DNA of 64,000 nt, taken from positions 6,408,501 to 6,472,500 of the forward strand of contig OZ024869.1 in assembly GCA_964017185.1 (NCBI GenBank), written 5' to 3'. A program made the position numbers and the translations under genes. Source of the DNA: Rugalucina vietnamica. Its lineage: Eukaryota; Mollusca; Bivalvia; Lucinida; Lucinidae. Below, piece by piece: positions 37,304-47,940 of the stretch (the first letter of the stretch is position 1; each line of letters begins with the position of its first letter). Below the pieces are notes generated by a model. The model was not told where the DNA came from and did no database searches. It saw nothing but the letters and a program-made list of their open reading frames with translations.

Positions 37304-37538
37304 GAGCCGCATCGTGAGAAAACCGGATTTTTGCCTACGCGAAAACAAAGGCGCAGATCAGCTTCGCAGTAACTGCGAAGCTGATCAGCGCCTTTGTTTT
37401 CGCCACTCGGATAGTACAATTCCTGTTCTTCTTAAATCCGAAATTTCAAGCTGCTAGCCCTTGTCTGTAACTGTACAGGCCGATTTATGTCGGACCTTGT
37501 CGGAAACCCCGAAAACCGGTTTTCTCGCGTCGAGGCTC
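37304..37538. mobile_element. GAGCC MITE copy 9, variant termini
   Basis: 235 bp, GAGCCGCATCGTGAGAAAAC to TTTCTCGCGTCGAGGCTC. The usual CCAACAAT next to both ends is replaced on both sides (CCGGATTTTTG and CCCCGAAAACCGG), and AAT follows both flanks. The central palindrome is GATCAGCTTCGCAGTAACTG with its complement. Confidence 0.87.
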
Positions 37539-38419
37539 AATTTTAGTGATTGGTACCATTAGTTACAAAAGCAGAAGTTTAATTTGACAGCGGCTGGTTA
37601 GTGCCTTACCTGCTCCGCAACTACCAAATTCGCATGTTACAAGCGTAACTGTCTAACCAACCAAGTGGGGCTTTCGTTCATTCTTAAAGCGACATTTCCT
37701 GACCGTTGCTTTCAATTACCTCAGTTCATTGTCAAAGTGAGTTCTAAATCATAGATCATCCCGTAAAATGGTTTCCATATATCTCAGTCAGGGTTCAGAA
37801 GTGTTACAACAAAATGTAGTGAATACCTAACAACACCAAGAAAATCCTATTACTATGGAGTTTGACTGACCTTTTCACATTGTCTCTCCAAAAACATACT
37901 TCCCTGAAGTAATTAATTTAAGTATTAAACACTAAACCATTTAGACTTGTATTATACGCCTAGACTATTACTCATATGATAACAATAGTGTTTCATCACG
38001 ACTTGAAAAAAAGTATCTTCAATGTTTTGAGTGTAGAATAAAATCTCAGACAAGCCTGATCCCTCGTAGTTTTATCCGCGACTTACAAACATCCAAGTTC
38101 CGTATAACAGAACGGAAATATCTAGAGATGTTTTGAATTGATCATTTTCCCGTCTTGATACATACATGTAGCTGCACGTAATTGGAATTGGACAGTATGG
38201 AAGGTAGGTTTGTTGGTGCCGAGATGCTCATTTCTTAAATTAGCGAATTCCTGGTAATCCAAAATAGCATATTGCACATATGAGTTGCATGCATTCTGTG
38301 GTACATATGTCATTCCAGACATTTTAAACGAACGACGCATGCTAATCATATTCTGGAATTATCCATAACACTCTAGTAATTAATTGTAGTGATGAGTTGG
38401 CAGGGAAAATGATAAATAT
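37539..38419. other. No gene recognised
   Basis: AT-rich spacer. A 75-codon minus-strand frame at 38122-38349 has fairly even amino-acid use but no motif, no splice-bounded exon and no neighbour it joins in phase. GGTTAGTGCC and its near-complement lie near 37602-37660 in a short imperfect hairpin. Confidence 0.4.
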
Positions 38420-38755
38420 TTGTTGATTAATGTAAGTGTTACAATACACAAGAGACTATGTACAGCTGTATTGTGGGAAAACATTTCTCTTGTCAGCATG
38501 AATCACCACTGTATGATTCTGATCCTGTACGACACTGGAACGAATGCAGTCGGTATGCGCGGAGGCCTATTAACAAGCGAAATGATGCTAAGTAGAAAGA
38601 CTGTTACGCTACACTGGAACGAAAATAAGAAATACGCAAAAGTTTGTAATAAGTTTCGTTATTTCATAACATGCGTTTGTAATGATTGTCTCACGTCCAC
38701 GGCTCCTTTAAGGTCTGACTCTGATTCTAAACTTCGGCTGAACACATCGAAATAA
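38420..38755 (+). other. 111-codon open frame of unknown status
   Basis: The first third is hydrophobic and Cys-containing, the rest mixed (YDTGTNAVGMRGGLLTSEMM, then NKFRYFITCVCNDCLT). No family recognised. It ends where LINE sequence starts (about 38768), so it could be a piece of another element. Kept only as a note. Confidence 0.2.
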
Positions 38756-39069
38756 TATTGAATAAATATTTGCTAAAAAGGAAACATATCAAACAAAGAT
38801 TGAGGAAGGCAAAGATGATCCGCGTTGGAAAATGTTCAAGCAATTTGGCGCGAGTAAAAAGGGAACATTGAAAGTTAACAATTTTGAAATAAAAATAAAT
38901 AATGATATTATTACCAGTGATCAAGATATAGCTAATGTTTTTAATGATTATTTTGTTAATATTCCATCTAAACTAAAGGAGCATATACAACTATCAGAAT
39001 TTAAACTGCTTCAAGATTTTGTCAATTCGAAAGTTAATGATGATACTAACTTCGCCATTCCTCATATAC

Positions 39070-40112
39070 ACTGAAACAATGTTATAAAGAGGCCACTTTT
39101 CAAACTCATTTTTTGTTTCTAAGCCAAGTTCAAAATTGCACAATTTTTTGCCAAAAGACGTGTCTTTCAAGTAAGTAAAGTTCCAAAGTGTTAAGAAATA
39201 ATTTTCTTTTACTGAAGGCGTTTTTGGAGTAAAAATGCAAAAATCAATGTTTTTAAATAAAAAATTGGATACAGCACACCATTTATTGAAATTAGGAACG
39301 GGTGTCATCAAAGGGGTCGTTACGGCTCGGAAAAACATCAAACATTCGAATTTTCTCTACTGGTAGAATTTTTATGCATTTTTAAAAATCGCCAATTTTG
39401 AGATTTTTTGAAAAATTCATAAATGTGCCTCTTAAACATGTTGACCCCTGTTAAATTCACTTGATGAGGCCTGGAAATGAGAGATATAATTCGACTGAAC
39501 TGTTTTTGACCATTTTCGAGGACCAACATGTCAAGGCTGCCGCACACTTCCGGTTTCAATGCCAATTTTTAACGAACAAAATAACAAAATTTGTGGACGA
39601 TTTTTTTAATTTTCAAAGTTTATCAGAGTCTAGTATTTGACCTAAATAATCGCTGAAAATTTCAATGCCGTGCTGCTGATAATAACGCAACTGGAGAAGA
39701 ACAAAGTTGGTATGCAAATTGCATACAAAAGCTGAATTCCTGTTATTCAGGTTGTTGTCTTCTTGCATGTGCTAAACAGAAACGAAGATTCTTATTGCAG
39801 CAACACTTTTGACTTAATTTTATCTTGCATCATGGCAGTCAGTAGCACTTTCAAATAAATTAAAATGTAAAAACACAACGTCATAATATGACATTTAATT
39901 TGATGTTAATAAAGTGTGACTTTTTGAAATAGGGTACCTTTACACATGCTTCGTCTGTGTGAGAAGTATCACGCATTTTGGAATGCAGAAACTCACAGAG
40001 CCACTGTTAGACATTGGTTTATTCATATGATCATGAATTTTAATTGATCGTTTTTTACTTTCTGAACTAGAAGACAAAATATGAGGTGGCCTCTTATAAC
40101 TTTGTTTCAGTG
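39070..40112. mobile_element. DNA transposon derivative with 27-bp inverted ends inside the LINE
   Basis: CACTGAAACAATGTTATAAA then GAGGCCAC at the left pairs with GTGGCCTC then TTATAACTTTGTTTCAGTG at the right, with small indels. It splits the LINE between its IPSKLKE..HIH and VSVTDNW segments. About 1.04 kb, no transposase frame. No clear target duplication is visible. Confidence 0.8.
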
Positions 40113-40492
40113 ACAGACAATTGGTTAAAAGTCATTAATGAAGGCAAACTCGTTGGTTGTGCAATGATTGATTTTCGGAAAGCTTTTGACTTGGTTGATC
40201 ATCAATTACTTCTAAAGAAATTGCGTTATTATAAATACAGTACTTTGACTTTGTCCTGGTTTCAGTCGTATCTTTATAGCAGAACACAACAGGTCGTAAT
40301 AAAAAATTCATGTTCCATTAGTGGCGAGGTTTTGTGCGGATTCCCGCAGGGATCGATCTTAGGTCCACTGTTATTCTTGCTTTTTATCAATGACCTGCCA
40401 CTTTCATTGAAAGATGTACCTGTATCTGTAGATTTGTATGCAGATGATACAACTTTATATTTACATTTTTCTAAAACCTCCTTAGATGAACC

Positions 40493-41358
40493 ATTAGATG
40501 TTCATCTGTGTTCATACTTCCATGAACAACATTGTGTCACGCGACGTGACGTAATCCAAACTTGACGTCAAAAAACATGAATCTCGCCAATCTGATTGGA
40601 CGTTGTAAACGTCGACACCGTTCCGCTGTTTGAACACACACTGTGTGTAGATTCTCTGTTTGCTGGTAAATGTGACCGCCTTGGTGATTTGTCAACAAGC
40701 GATAGAGAGAAATGAATGTAAATATAAGCAATGAGTTTAATTTTTCTGTTGTTCATGGCGCTATGAACCGCAATGGGTCGCTAGCAAAGCTTACATGAAC
40801 CCCTTCGGGGTTCATTCACTTTGCACGCGACCCACTGTGGTTCATAGCTCCATGAACACCAGAAAAATGAAATTCATTTCTTAAATATTTACATTTTTAT
40901 TGCAATCGCCCTAAATGAAAGTATATTTCTTGATGTTCTTCATTTCCTAATGAAAAACATTAAGTCACGTGATCTAGAGGCCACGCCTATGGGCGAGGCG
41001 ACGTCAAAACCCGTCCAGTGACGTTGTTTGTTTACTCTTGTTGTCGTGACGTTGGTCACGTATCGCCATGACGTTATGCGCGAAAATTTGACGTTTTGGC
41101 TGTTCCAACGTTACGTTAAGTCGGATTTAATGTCAAATAACATGAGACTGAACGGTGATATGCGCAATTAAAATCTAATACTTGACTGATAATATAAAAT
41201 GTAAATATAAGTATTGAAATTCAGATTTTAGCTTTCACTGGATGAAGAAAAACATTAGCTGTTTTAATGTCTCCTAGAAGCCCTTCGGGCTTCACAGACA
41301 TTAAAACAGCCTAATGTTTTTCATCATCCAGTGAAAGCAAAAATCTGAATTTCTATCC
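40493..41358. mobile_element. Insertion of about 865 bp with two large hairpins, inside the LINE
   Basis: Hairpin 1 spans about 40715-40900 and hairpin 2 about 41190-41355. Hairpin 1 pairs GTTCATGGCGCTATGAACCG with GTGGTTCATAGCTCCATGAA around CCCCTTCGGGG. Hairpin 2 pairs TTTAGCTTTCACTGGATGA with TCATCCAGTGAAAGCAAAAA around GCCCTTCGGGC. Both have AATGTAAATATAAG on the outer side. LINE codons stop at about 40490 and resume at 41360. Confidence 0.75.
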
Positions 41359-41979
41359 TTAAGTATAGTACTAACTTAGAAAAGGATGTCCTTGAAGCCA
41401 ATCTTCAGAAGGCGTTGAATTTAGTTCGGTGTTTAGAAAATGGAATGCTTATCAATACTGATAAAACTAAATTAATGCTAATTGCTAGCCGACAAAATTG
41501 AAATTCTTTAATTGTCAGCGAACTAAAAATCACTTTTAACAATATGCAATTGAAAAAACTCTAGCAACGAGAAAATCTTAGGTGTTCACTTGGATCAGAA
41601 TTTTGTCTGGAATAGTCATTTTCAACACGTATCCGGAAAAATTTCAACATACCTTTGGTTGTTATCGCAAATTAGTTCTTATCTTTCTATGCAACATAGA
41701 CGTCTGTATTACAACGCATATATAAATTCTCATCTGGAATATTGTTGTGTAGTCTGGGGAAGTTCAACTAATTTAAATGTTTATAAAATTGAAAAATTAC
41801 AAAGAAGGGCGTGTAAGCTTATTCTTGGGAAAGATTATACAACACCAGAGGCTGCACTTAATGAGTTACAAATTTTATCGTTTGATGAAACTGTTTTTCT
41901 GCACAAAGCAAAAATTATGTATATAAGATAGCAAATAACGCAGCTCCTATCTACTTAACGTGGATTGATATATTTACAA

Positions 41980-43060
41980 AGTCCCTAACCCCCCCTAAAC
42001 TTTGAACATGTTGTTCTCAGTCCTGGGATACAGATCATTCATGATATTACATCTCCTGAAAGGGCTATGAATGACAAACGTTATCCTAGTAATATAACCA
42101 GAATTTGTATTTGCATTTTCGTGCATGTTGGTAGTGAAATGCACTGTTAGTTTGAAAACTGCTTTTATTTTTCTTGCATTGTTTTACGCTTAAATAAGAA
42201 ATATTGTGGGATGAGTGTTGGCACGGTAGTTAGTAAGTAGAAAAATCTATCAACTGCTATCATTTTTGTTCTGTTTGAAACAATTCTTACCGAAATATCT
42301 GCAGACAAAAAGCCCGTTTTTTGAGACTAATCAAGGTCAAATTAATGGGCTTATTTGTTATGTAAAAAGGCTATGGAAATATACTGTATATGTATGTTCT
42401 ACCTGAATGAACAGACTACCTGTCCTATTTTAACAGGTATACACAGCGTGTACATACTATAATGCATATAAATATACTGTACAAAATAATTTTATCTATG
42501 TTTTATTTGAGACATGTCTCAGAGGACTTTAAATCCAACGTTACTTCAACAACACACAACAATTGTTTTACCCTTATTAGATACATAAAAGATATTGTCA
42601 GAAGAACTTCCCTAATGTCTAAAACGCATGAAGACACTGTTCAAAGTAAAAGTTGCTTAATTTATTTGGCATGGTATATTTAAGGTACAGGTATTTGCAT
42701 AAGTGACGGACAATATTATTTAAAGTAATAAATCTGATAAAGATGATGCACCTGCTATTCATGCAAATCGTTTCTAAGCTAATTTTTCAGCTTGCAAATT
42801 AGTTGGAGAACATTATTTAGACCTTGACAAAGGTTTCTATCAATTAAAATCAAAAATTTATTTTAAAGGATTATTTATGGAAATTTATTAGAAAAATAGG
42901 TAATTTCACTAAAAACTTCTATTACAATGGCTTCCCTTTGGAAAACATTATCATTCATAAGAAAGTTTAAGGTTTAGGGATTATTCTGGTATGTAACATG
43001 CCACATTTTTTTTTTAAAATCTATGAAATATTTATGAGCAGAAAACACTATTATTATAGT
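41980..43060. mobile_element. Third insertion in the LINE, about 1.1 kb, borders approximate
   Basis: LINE codons (KIANNAAPIYLTWIDIFTKS) stop near 41980 and resume by 43080. The inserted DNA is AT-rich and non-coding. TCCCTAA..CCTAAACTTTG near 41985 and AAAGTTTAAGGTTTAGGGA near 42962 are roughly inverted, so they may be its decayed ends. Confidence 0.5.
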
Positions 43061-44555
43061 AATAAGGAACCTTAAATTTGTTCCAGTTTAGAAGCAATGA
43101 AAGTAATGTGAATTATTCACAGTTAAATTTACGATCAACATCAAATAGGAATTTTCTTCTACCCAGGCCTAAAATAAATCTCTTTAAAAACAGTTTGTCT
43201 TATTCCGGTGCTTTAGTGTGGAACAGTATTCCTTTATGTGTTAAAAATTCAAGTACAATTGAGTCATTTACAAACAATTGTATACAATGGATGAAAGGTA
43301 ATAGAACTTAGCAGTAGTTTTTTTTTACACGTACCTCCGTCGCCATTGCATCATATCATTAATTTCAATACTTTTTGAATATCCTTTTTTTATTGTTTAG
43401 CATATGTCATGTTTTTAAATATTGTTTGGGTCTCGTTGATGGAAAACTTGATGATTTTGATGTGTATATAGTCTAATTTGATTGAAGTGTCTGACTGGCA
43501 TTTGTAGTTGTTTGCATTTCATCAGGTCGGAAACTATGCGCTCCTGACAACATGTTTTCCCTAGGCGACGATCCCATTGATTTGCTTCATGTATATTGTT
43601 TTATGTATCTTGTTTGTACATGTTTAGAGGTCCTCGGGGAAGATTGGCTATGCCAACCGAGCTACCCTCTTTAAATAAAGAAATTACTTACTTACTTACT
43701 ACTTACTGATTATGATTTGATGAAACCCAACTTTCTTTTGAACAAAAAATTCGTATTCTGGTTTCATTTGAATTATATTATAGTGAACTTTAAAAATAAC
43801 TTGAAGCGTTATGACCATACAAATGTTACTGGTTTTGTATTTTAATAGAGAATAGAAATTTTGTTGATGTACATAATTTTTGTTTTTGTTTCACTTCTTC
43901 AGCTTTATTGTCTGTTGTCTGGTTCTTGTTTGCACGAATGCAGGTTAATGCTTAAGCGTCTTTATTCTGCCTTGTGCACCCTAGACACTAAATGATATCT
44001 GATCACTGGGTCCTTTGCTTCTCTTTTTAGAACTTGTCTCAAATCTACTGTTTCTGGTTTATATTATCAGGTTCATCTATATCCGTTTGTACCCATGTAC
44101 TTTGAAAAGCGTATAATTATTCTGTCGTGATGGTCAAGTATCGCGGCCCTGTCAAACGTCCTTCGCTTTTCTAACGTGCCGCATTCTGTCGTAGTCATCA
44201 ATAATGCCATGTGTGGTCTGCTTTCATGCTATTTGCATCTTTCTATAATTATCTAGCAAATTGCACGTGGAACGCCATCTGTTTCTTCTCGCAAATCAAA
44301 ATTCACAACCTCGCAATCAAATAAATAAATGGTGGATTGGTTTTTGCTGTCCGTTGTATGTGGCACACCATCGTTCATGTTTTACATCATCCGAAAATCT
44401 GAATTTACAACATCCGCCTTTGGAATTGTCCTTGGCCGTCAGCAAATACGATTTATGTCATTGTTTCTATTATCCTTCGATTTACACCATACTAGAGCGG
44501 GAATGGTGCATGTTATCTGATTCTACTCGTACCGTTAAATACATGTAACCATTCC

Positions 44556-44727
44556 CTGAATGGAATAGCGAACTTGTTATTGGACCTTAATCCCCACAAG
44601 GCTGCAGAACCAGACCAACTGAAACCCCTTCTTCAAAAACGACATTGCCGCCATTGCTCCAGACTTACATGTCATATACCAGAAATCTCTTGATACTGGT
44701 AGAATGTCCAAAGACTGGAGAACTGTT
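44556..44727 (+). pseudogene. LINE RT fragment
   Basis: NLLLDLNPHKAAEPDQLKPL, then with a shift IYQKSLDTGRMSKDWRT-type words, the RT N-terminal region (PHKAxGPDxxxP, SLDTGxxPxDWR). It stops abruptly at 44727, where a Penelope-tail-like word begins (GAACCTTATGTGCGATTTCA). It may be from the same family as the dead LINE at 55.0 kb. Confidence 0.6.
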
Positions 44728-44769
44728 TGAACCTTATGTGCGATTTCATATTTTAGTTAAGTTCGGGTA

Positions 44770-46800
44770 TAGTAAGGGTGCCAGTCATCAGAAAAATGGT
44801 GATAGGTGGTCGGAGAGTAGCAAAAATTTCATTCATACCCTCTGGCAGAGGACCCCACTGGAAGCTTGAAAACCAATGTTTGGTCAATTTTAAGTCTTGC
44901 AAAAGTGTTGAAATTAACGGATGTATAACGCAACACACAACATTCTAAAACACGGTATTCAAGGATGGGGGTGTACATAAAAACAGCTCATATTGCAACT
45001 AATACATATCATAGACCAATAAATATGCTATCCTTTTACAGCTTAGATACTGTATCTTCATTCAGTCAACATACGAAATTACAATAAACTCACTTGCATC
45101 ATGCATGCATATTCATGAAATATCAAATATAAGGGATATTAATAATTTCAACTCCATTATATTTAGTATTATCATCATTCTGGACCATTTGACTGATGTT
45201 ATATAACTCAATGATGCAATTTCACACTTTCTTTAATGCAATAGGGCTACATATGTATGCAAATCACCACAGTTGTATTTTCATGAATATTAATGAAAGA
45301 ATGTGTCCTTGGTTTCCAACAATATAAAAAGAATGGGTGCCTACCTACAAAAATGCTCACATTTTAGCAGTCAGTTGTTCTAAAGATTGAAACCACAGTA
45401 ATGCATGGATATAGAGCTGTCTTTCTGGTTGTCAATAATGCAAATATTTACTAGTACCTTGTATATTTATGATGAATATATTTAATGGTAAATATCAATA
45501 AAATCACATCGTTAAAACCCCTAATTAAACTCATTTCAGGCCCAAGCTATCATCCTGACACACTGTTATTGCACCAGTGATGTCATTTGGTAACTTTACA
45601 GATATCAAAGGCCTGATATTTGAATCATCTCATTTGCATATTCATGATTATTATTTATACAAAACCTAAGAAAAATTGAGAAAAAATGCTAAAAACTTCA
45701 AGAGTAAACTTACTAAATCACTTGTATCTGACATTTAAATTGATATAGGAAGCTGAAAATGGTATTGCATGAATACTTAGACTATGAACTATTGCCTTAA
45801 AGTCATATATATGAACCATTTGCTTTTCACTTCCAAGAGTATTAATGTTAAGGTAAGAATATTGGATAAAAAATCACAGAAAAGTTAAGAAGGTACACCT
45901 TCAAAATTATTTGTATCTTCGCTACTGATAGCATAAGAGTGCAGAAACTGGTAGCAAATGGTTGCTTTGACAATGTACCATAACTGTGAAATCTGATTTT
46001 TTTATCTTATTTCTCATGAATATTAATGAAAACTTCAGAAGTAAGAGAAAAAGTTTGAAAAAATGATAGTGATATATCTACTAAATCACTACTATCTCTG
46101 ATGTCCATTGCCTTTTTATGCTGAAATTGACATCAAAGGGTAGCTAGGACAACGTGTTATTGCCATGTGGTCTCTTATACAAATCCTTTGAGATTTGGCC
46201 TCATTGGTATTAAGTAAAACATCGACATAAATAGAAAATTACAGACTAGTAAAGGGTGACCATCAACAAAAAACACTAGTATTCTGGTTGCTTACTCTTA
46301 TGCTTTGGTATATCTGACAACTTGACAATAGAACATTCTAACAGCAATTAGCTGATGCTATTTCAAGCTCTCATAGGTCAATGCCAGCATAGAAATAAGC
46401 GATTTTGATGGGTTGCCCCTTCGCATTTCCGCATTTATTCTCTCGTTTCTGATGTTCTCATTAAATTTCATGAAACAATGATTCATACGATTACATGGAT
46501 AAGAATATTGGGTCCTGGCAATCAGTTTATACCAATTTCAGCTCCCTGTGGCTATCAGTAGCCAAAATACATGGTGATTAAAGACACATTTTGCATTGCA
46601 TAACACCCTAATGACCTTCAGCAGACTACAGATAAGAAATCACAGGTAATGCAAGGGTGGCTTTACAGGTAGGGGCCTTGAATGGGAACCTAAAGTCAAT
46701 ACCTGTGAAATACAGATATAGTATTTTTATCTATGATTATTGTCATCATCATTTTGGTAATTTAGATGATCTGTCCCTTTGGGTCTAATTCAGAAATAAA
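44770..46800. other. No gene recognised; AT-rich DNA with diverged internal repetition
   Basis: About 2 kb without a credible frame. CATGAATATTAATGAAA recurs near 45282 and 46016, and phrases such as ACTAAATCACT with TATCT, GCTGAAA and TATTGC recur at irregular spacing, so this may be a very old tandem or dispersed element. No ends were identified. Confidence 0.4.
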
Positions 46801-46810
46801 GAATAAGAAA

Positions 46811-46812
46811 AT

Positions 46813-46847
<35 letters not shown>

Positions 46848-46850
46848 TTT
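46811..46850. repeat. (TTTA)n microsatellite
   Basis: About ten perfect tetranucleotide repeats followed by a short T run. Confidence 0.95.
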
Positions 46851-47261
46851 TTTTAATTTATTCAACAAAGCATTTTCATTGAATAATTGGAACACACTTG
46901 AAAGTCTTTTGTCTAATAGCACTATTCACAGTTTAGAAGGCTCCTTAATCCAGTTTGCTTATTACATGAAAGAATGTTGCATGAATAATTTATAAGGAAA
47001 ACTATTTTACATAAACCATTTTACATTGAAACAAGGATTTTCATACGTTTTGACAGATACTAAACAAACACAGACTTAGTGGAAGACAGTGAGTACATGA
47101 AATCATGTTGGTTTGTTGAAGGTGTGAAAAACAGATGACCACTTCATCAATGTGATACACTTTCATGAGCATGATGACACTTCATTCGTTTCTAATTAGA
47201 CCTTTAGAGTGACGGAGCCTATATGTGCAGTGTGACATGACATATTCATTTCTATTTGGAA

Positions 47262-47940
47262 TATGGATATTATTATAATAATATAGGGTTATTGCACTGA
47301 TATCGGTGAATATTGTCCCGAGTTGGGATATCGAAGGACGCGAGCTTGCGAGCGTCCGTAGATATCCCAACGAGGGACAATATTCACCGATATCAGTGCA
47401 ATAACCCTTTTATTATATAGCTATAGATATCTGCTTCTCATATTTGATGTTTTTTTTTTTAGAGTTAGCCTTACAAAATTGAAATATCTACACGAAGGCC
47501 GCGATAATATCCATAAGTGATATCATTTTTGCACTAGTGCAATATCAGATAATATCAGTTTTGCACTGTTACTTTTTGGAAGCACATTTTGCAATTGAAT
47601 CAATATTGTTGACATTTTGTTTTCTGTTTTCGGCTTAAATTGCTTAAATCTGAATGTGACAAACTTCAGCTGACGTTTCGGCTAGGTATGACGTCATTTT
47701 CCACGCGACGTCAGATGAAGATGACGTCATCAGAGTTGACGTCCCAATTTTACAATTTTGCACGATGACCCTCAAGTCAAGAATTTGGCAATTTTTCATA
47801 AACAGAATTTTTCGCTTTTAACAAGGTGTGCAATATCAAGTAAGTGTGCAGATATCGTCTGATATCTGCACACTTGTTACTCGGCTTTTATTCCTATGTT
47901 TTAATCATTTGATATTTATAGCTATATAATAATAACAATT
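47262..47940. mobile_element. Compound palindromic element rich in GATATC
   Basis: A stem of about 60 bp (GGGTTATTGCACTGATATCG, GTGAATATTGTCCC) folds around GACGCGAGCTTGCGAGCGTC at 47290-47405. Separately, TTATTATATAGCTATAGATA at 47410 is the inverse of TATTTATAGCTATATAATAA near 47917. A further palindrome (GTGCAGATATCGTCTGATAT) lies at 47850-47875. No coding frame. Confidence 0.65.

Larger units (their letters stand above)
38768..43705 (+). mobile_element. Decayed CR1/L2/jockey-type LINE broken by several insertions
   Basis: Retrotransposon pieces appear in order: AKKETYQTKIEEGKDDPRWK and QDIANVFNDYFVNIPSKLKE (38768-39065); VSVTDNWLKVINEGKLVGCA, MIDFRKAFDLVDHQLLLKKL, GFPQGSILGPLLFLLFINDL and VDLYADDTTLYL (40110-40490); LEKDVLEANLQKALNLVRCL (41360-41500); LGVHLD and SGKISTYLWLLSQI, LEYCCVVWGSS (41580-41935); LNLRSTSNRNFLLPRPKINL to CIQWMKGNRT stop (43080-43311); then a 3' UTR ending in an ACTT microsatellite near 43680-43705, typical of L2/CR1-like elements. 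The RT catalytic YADD and the FPQGS motif are intact, but frameshifts and insertions make it non-functional. Confidence 0.88.

Noticed and set aside
37590-37665. tRNA-like hairpin near GGTTAGTGCC
   Set aside because: No A-box/B-box pair and no four-arm fold; only a weak imperfect stem.
47182-47370. 62-codon minus frame
   Set aside because: It lies across one arm of a long palindrome and has no motif.
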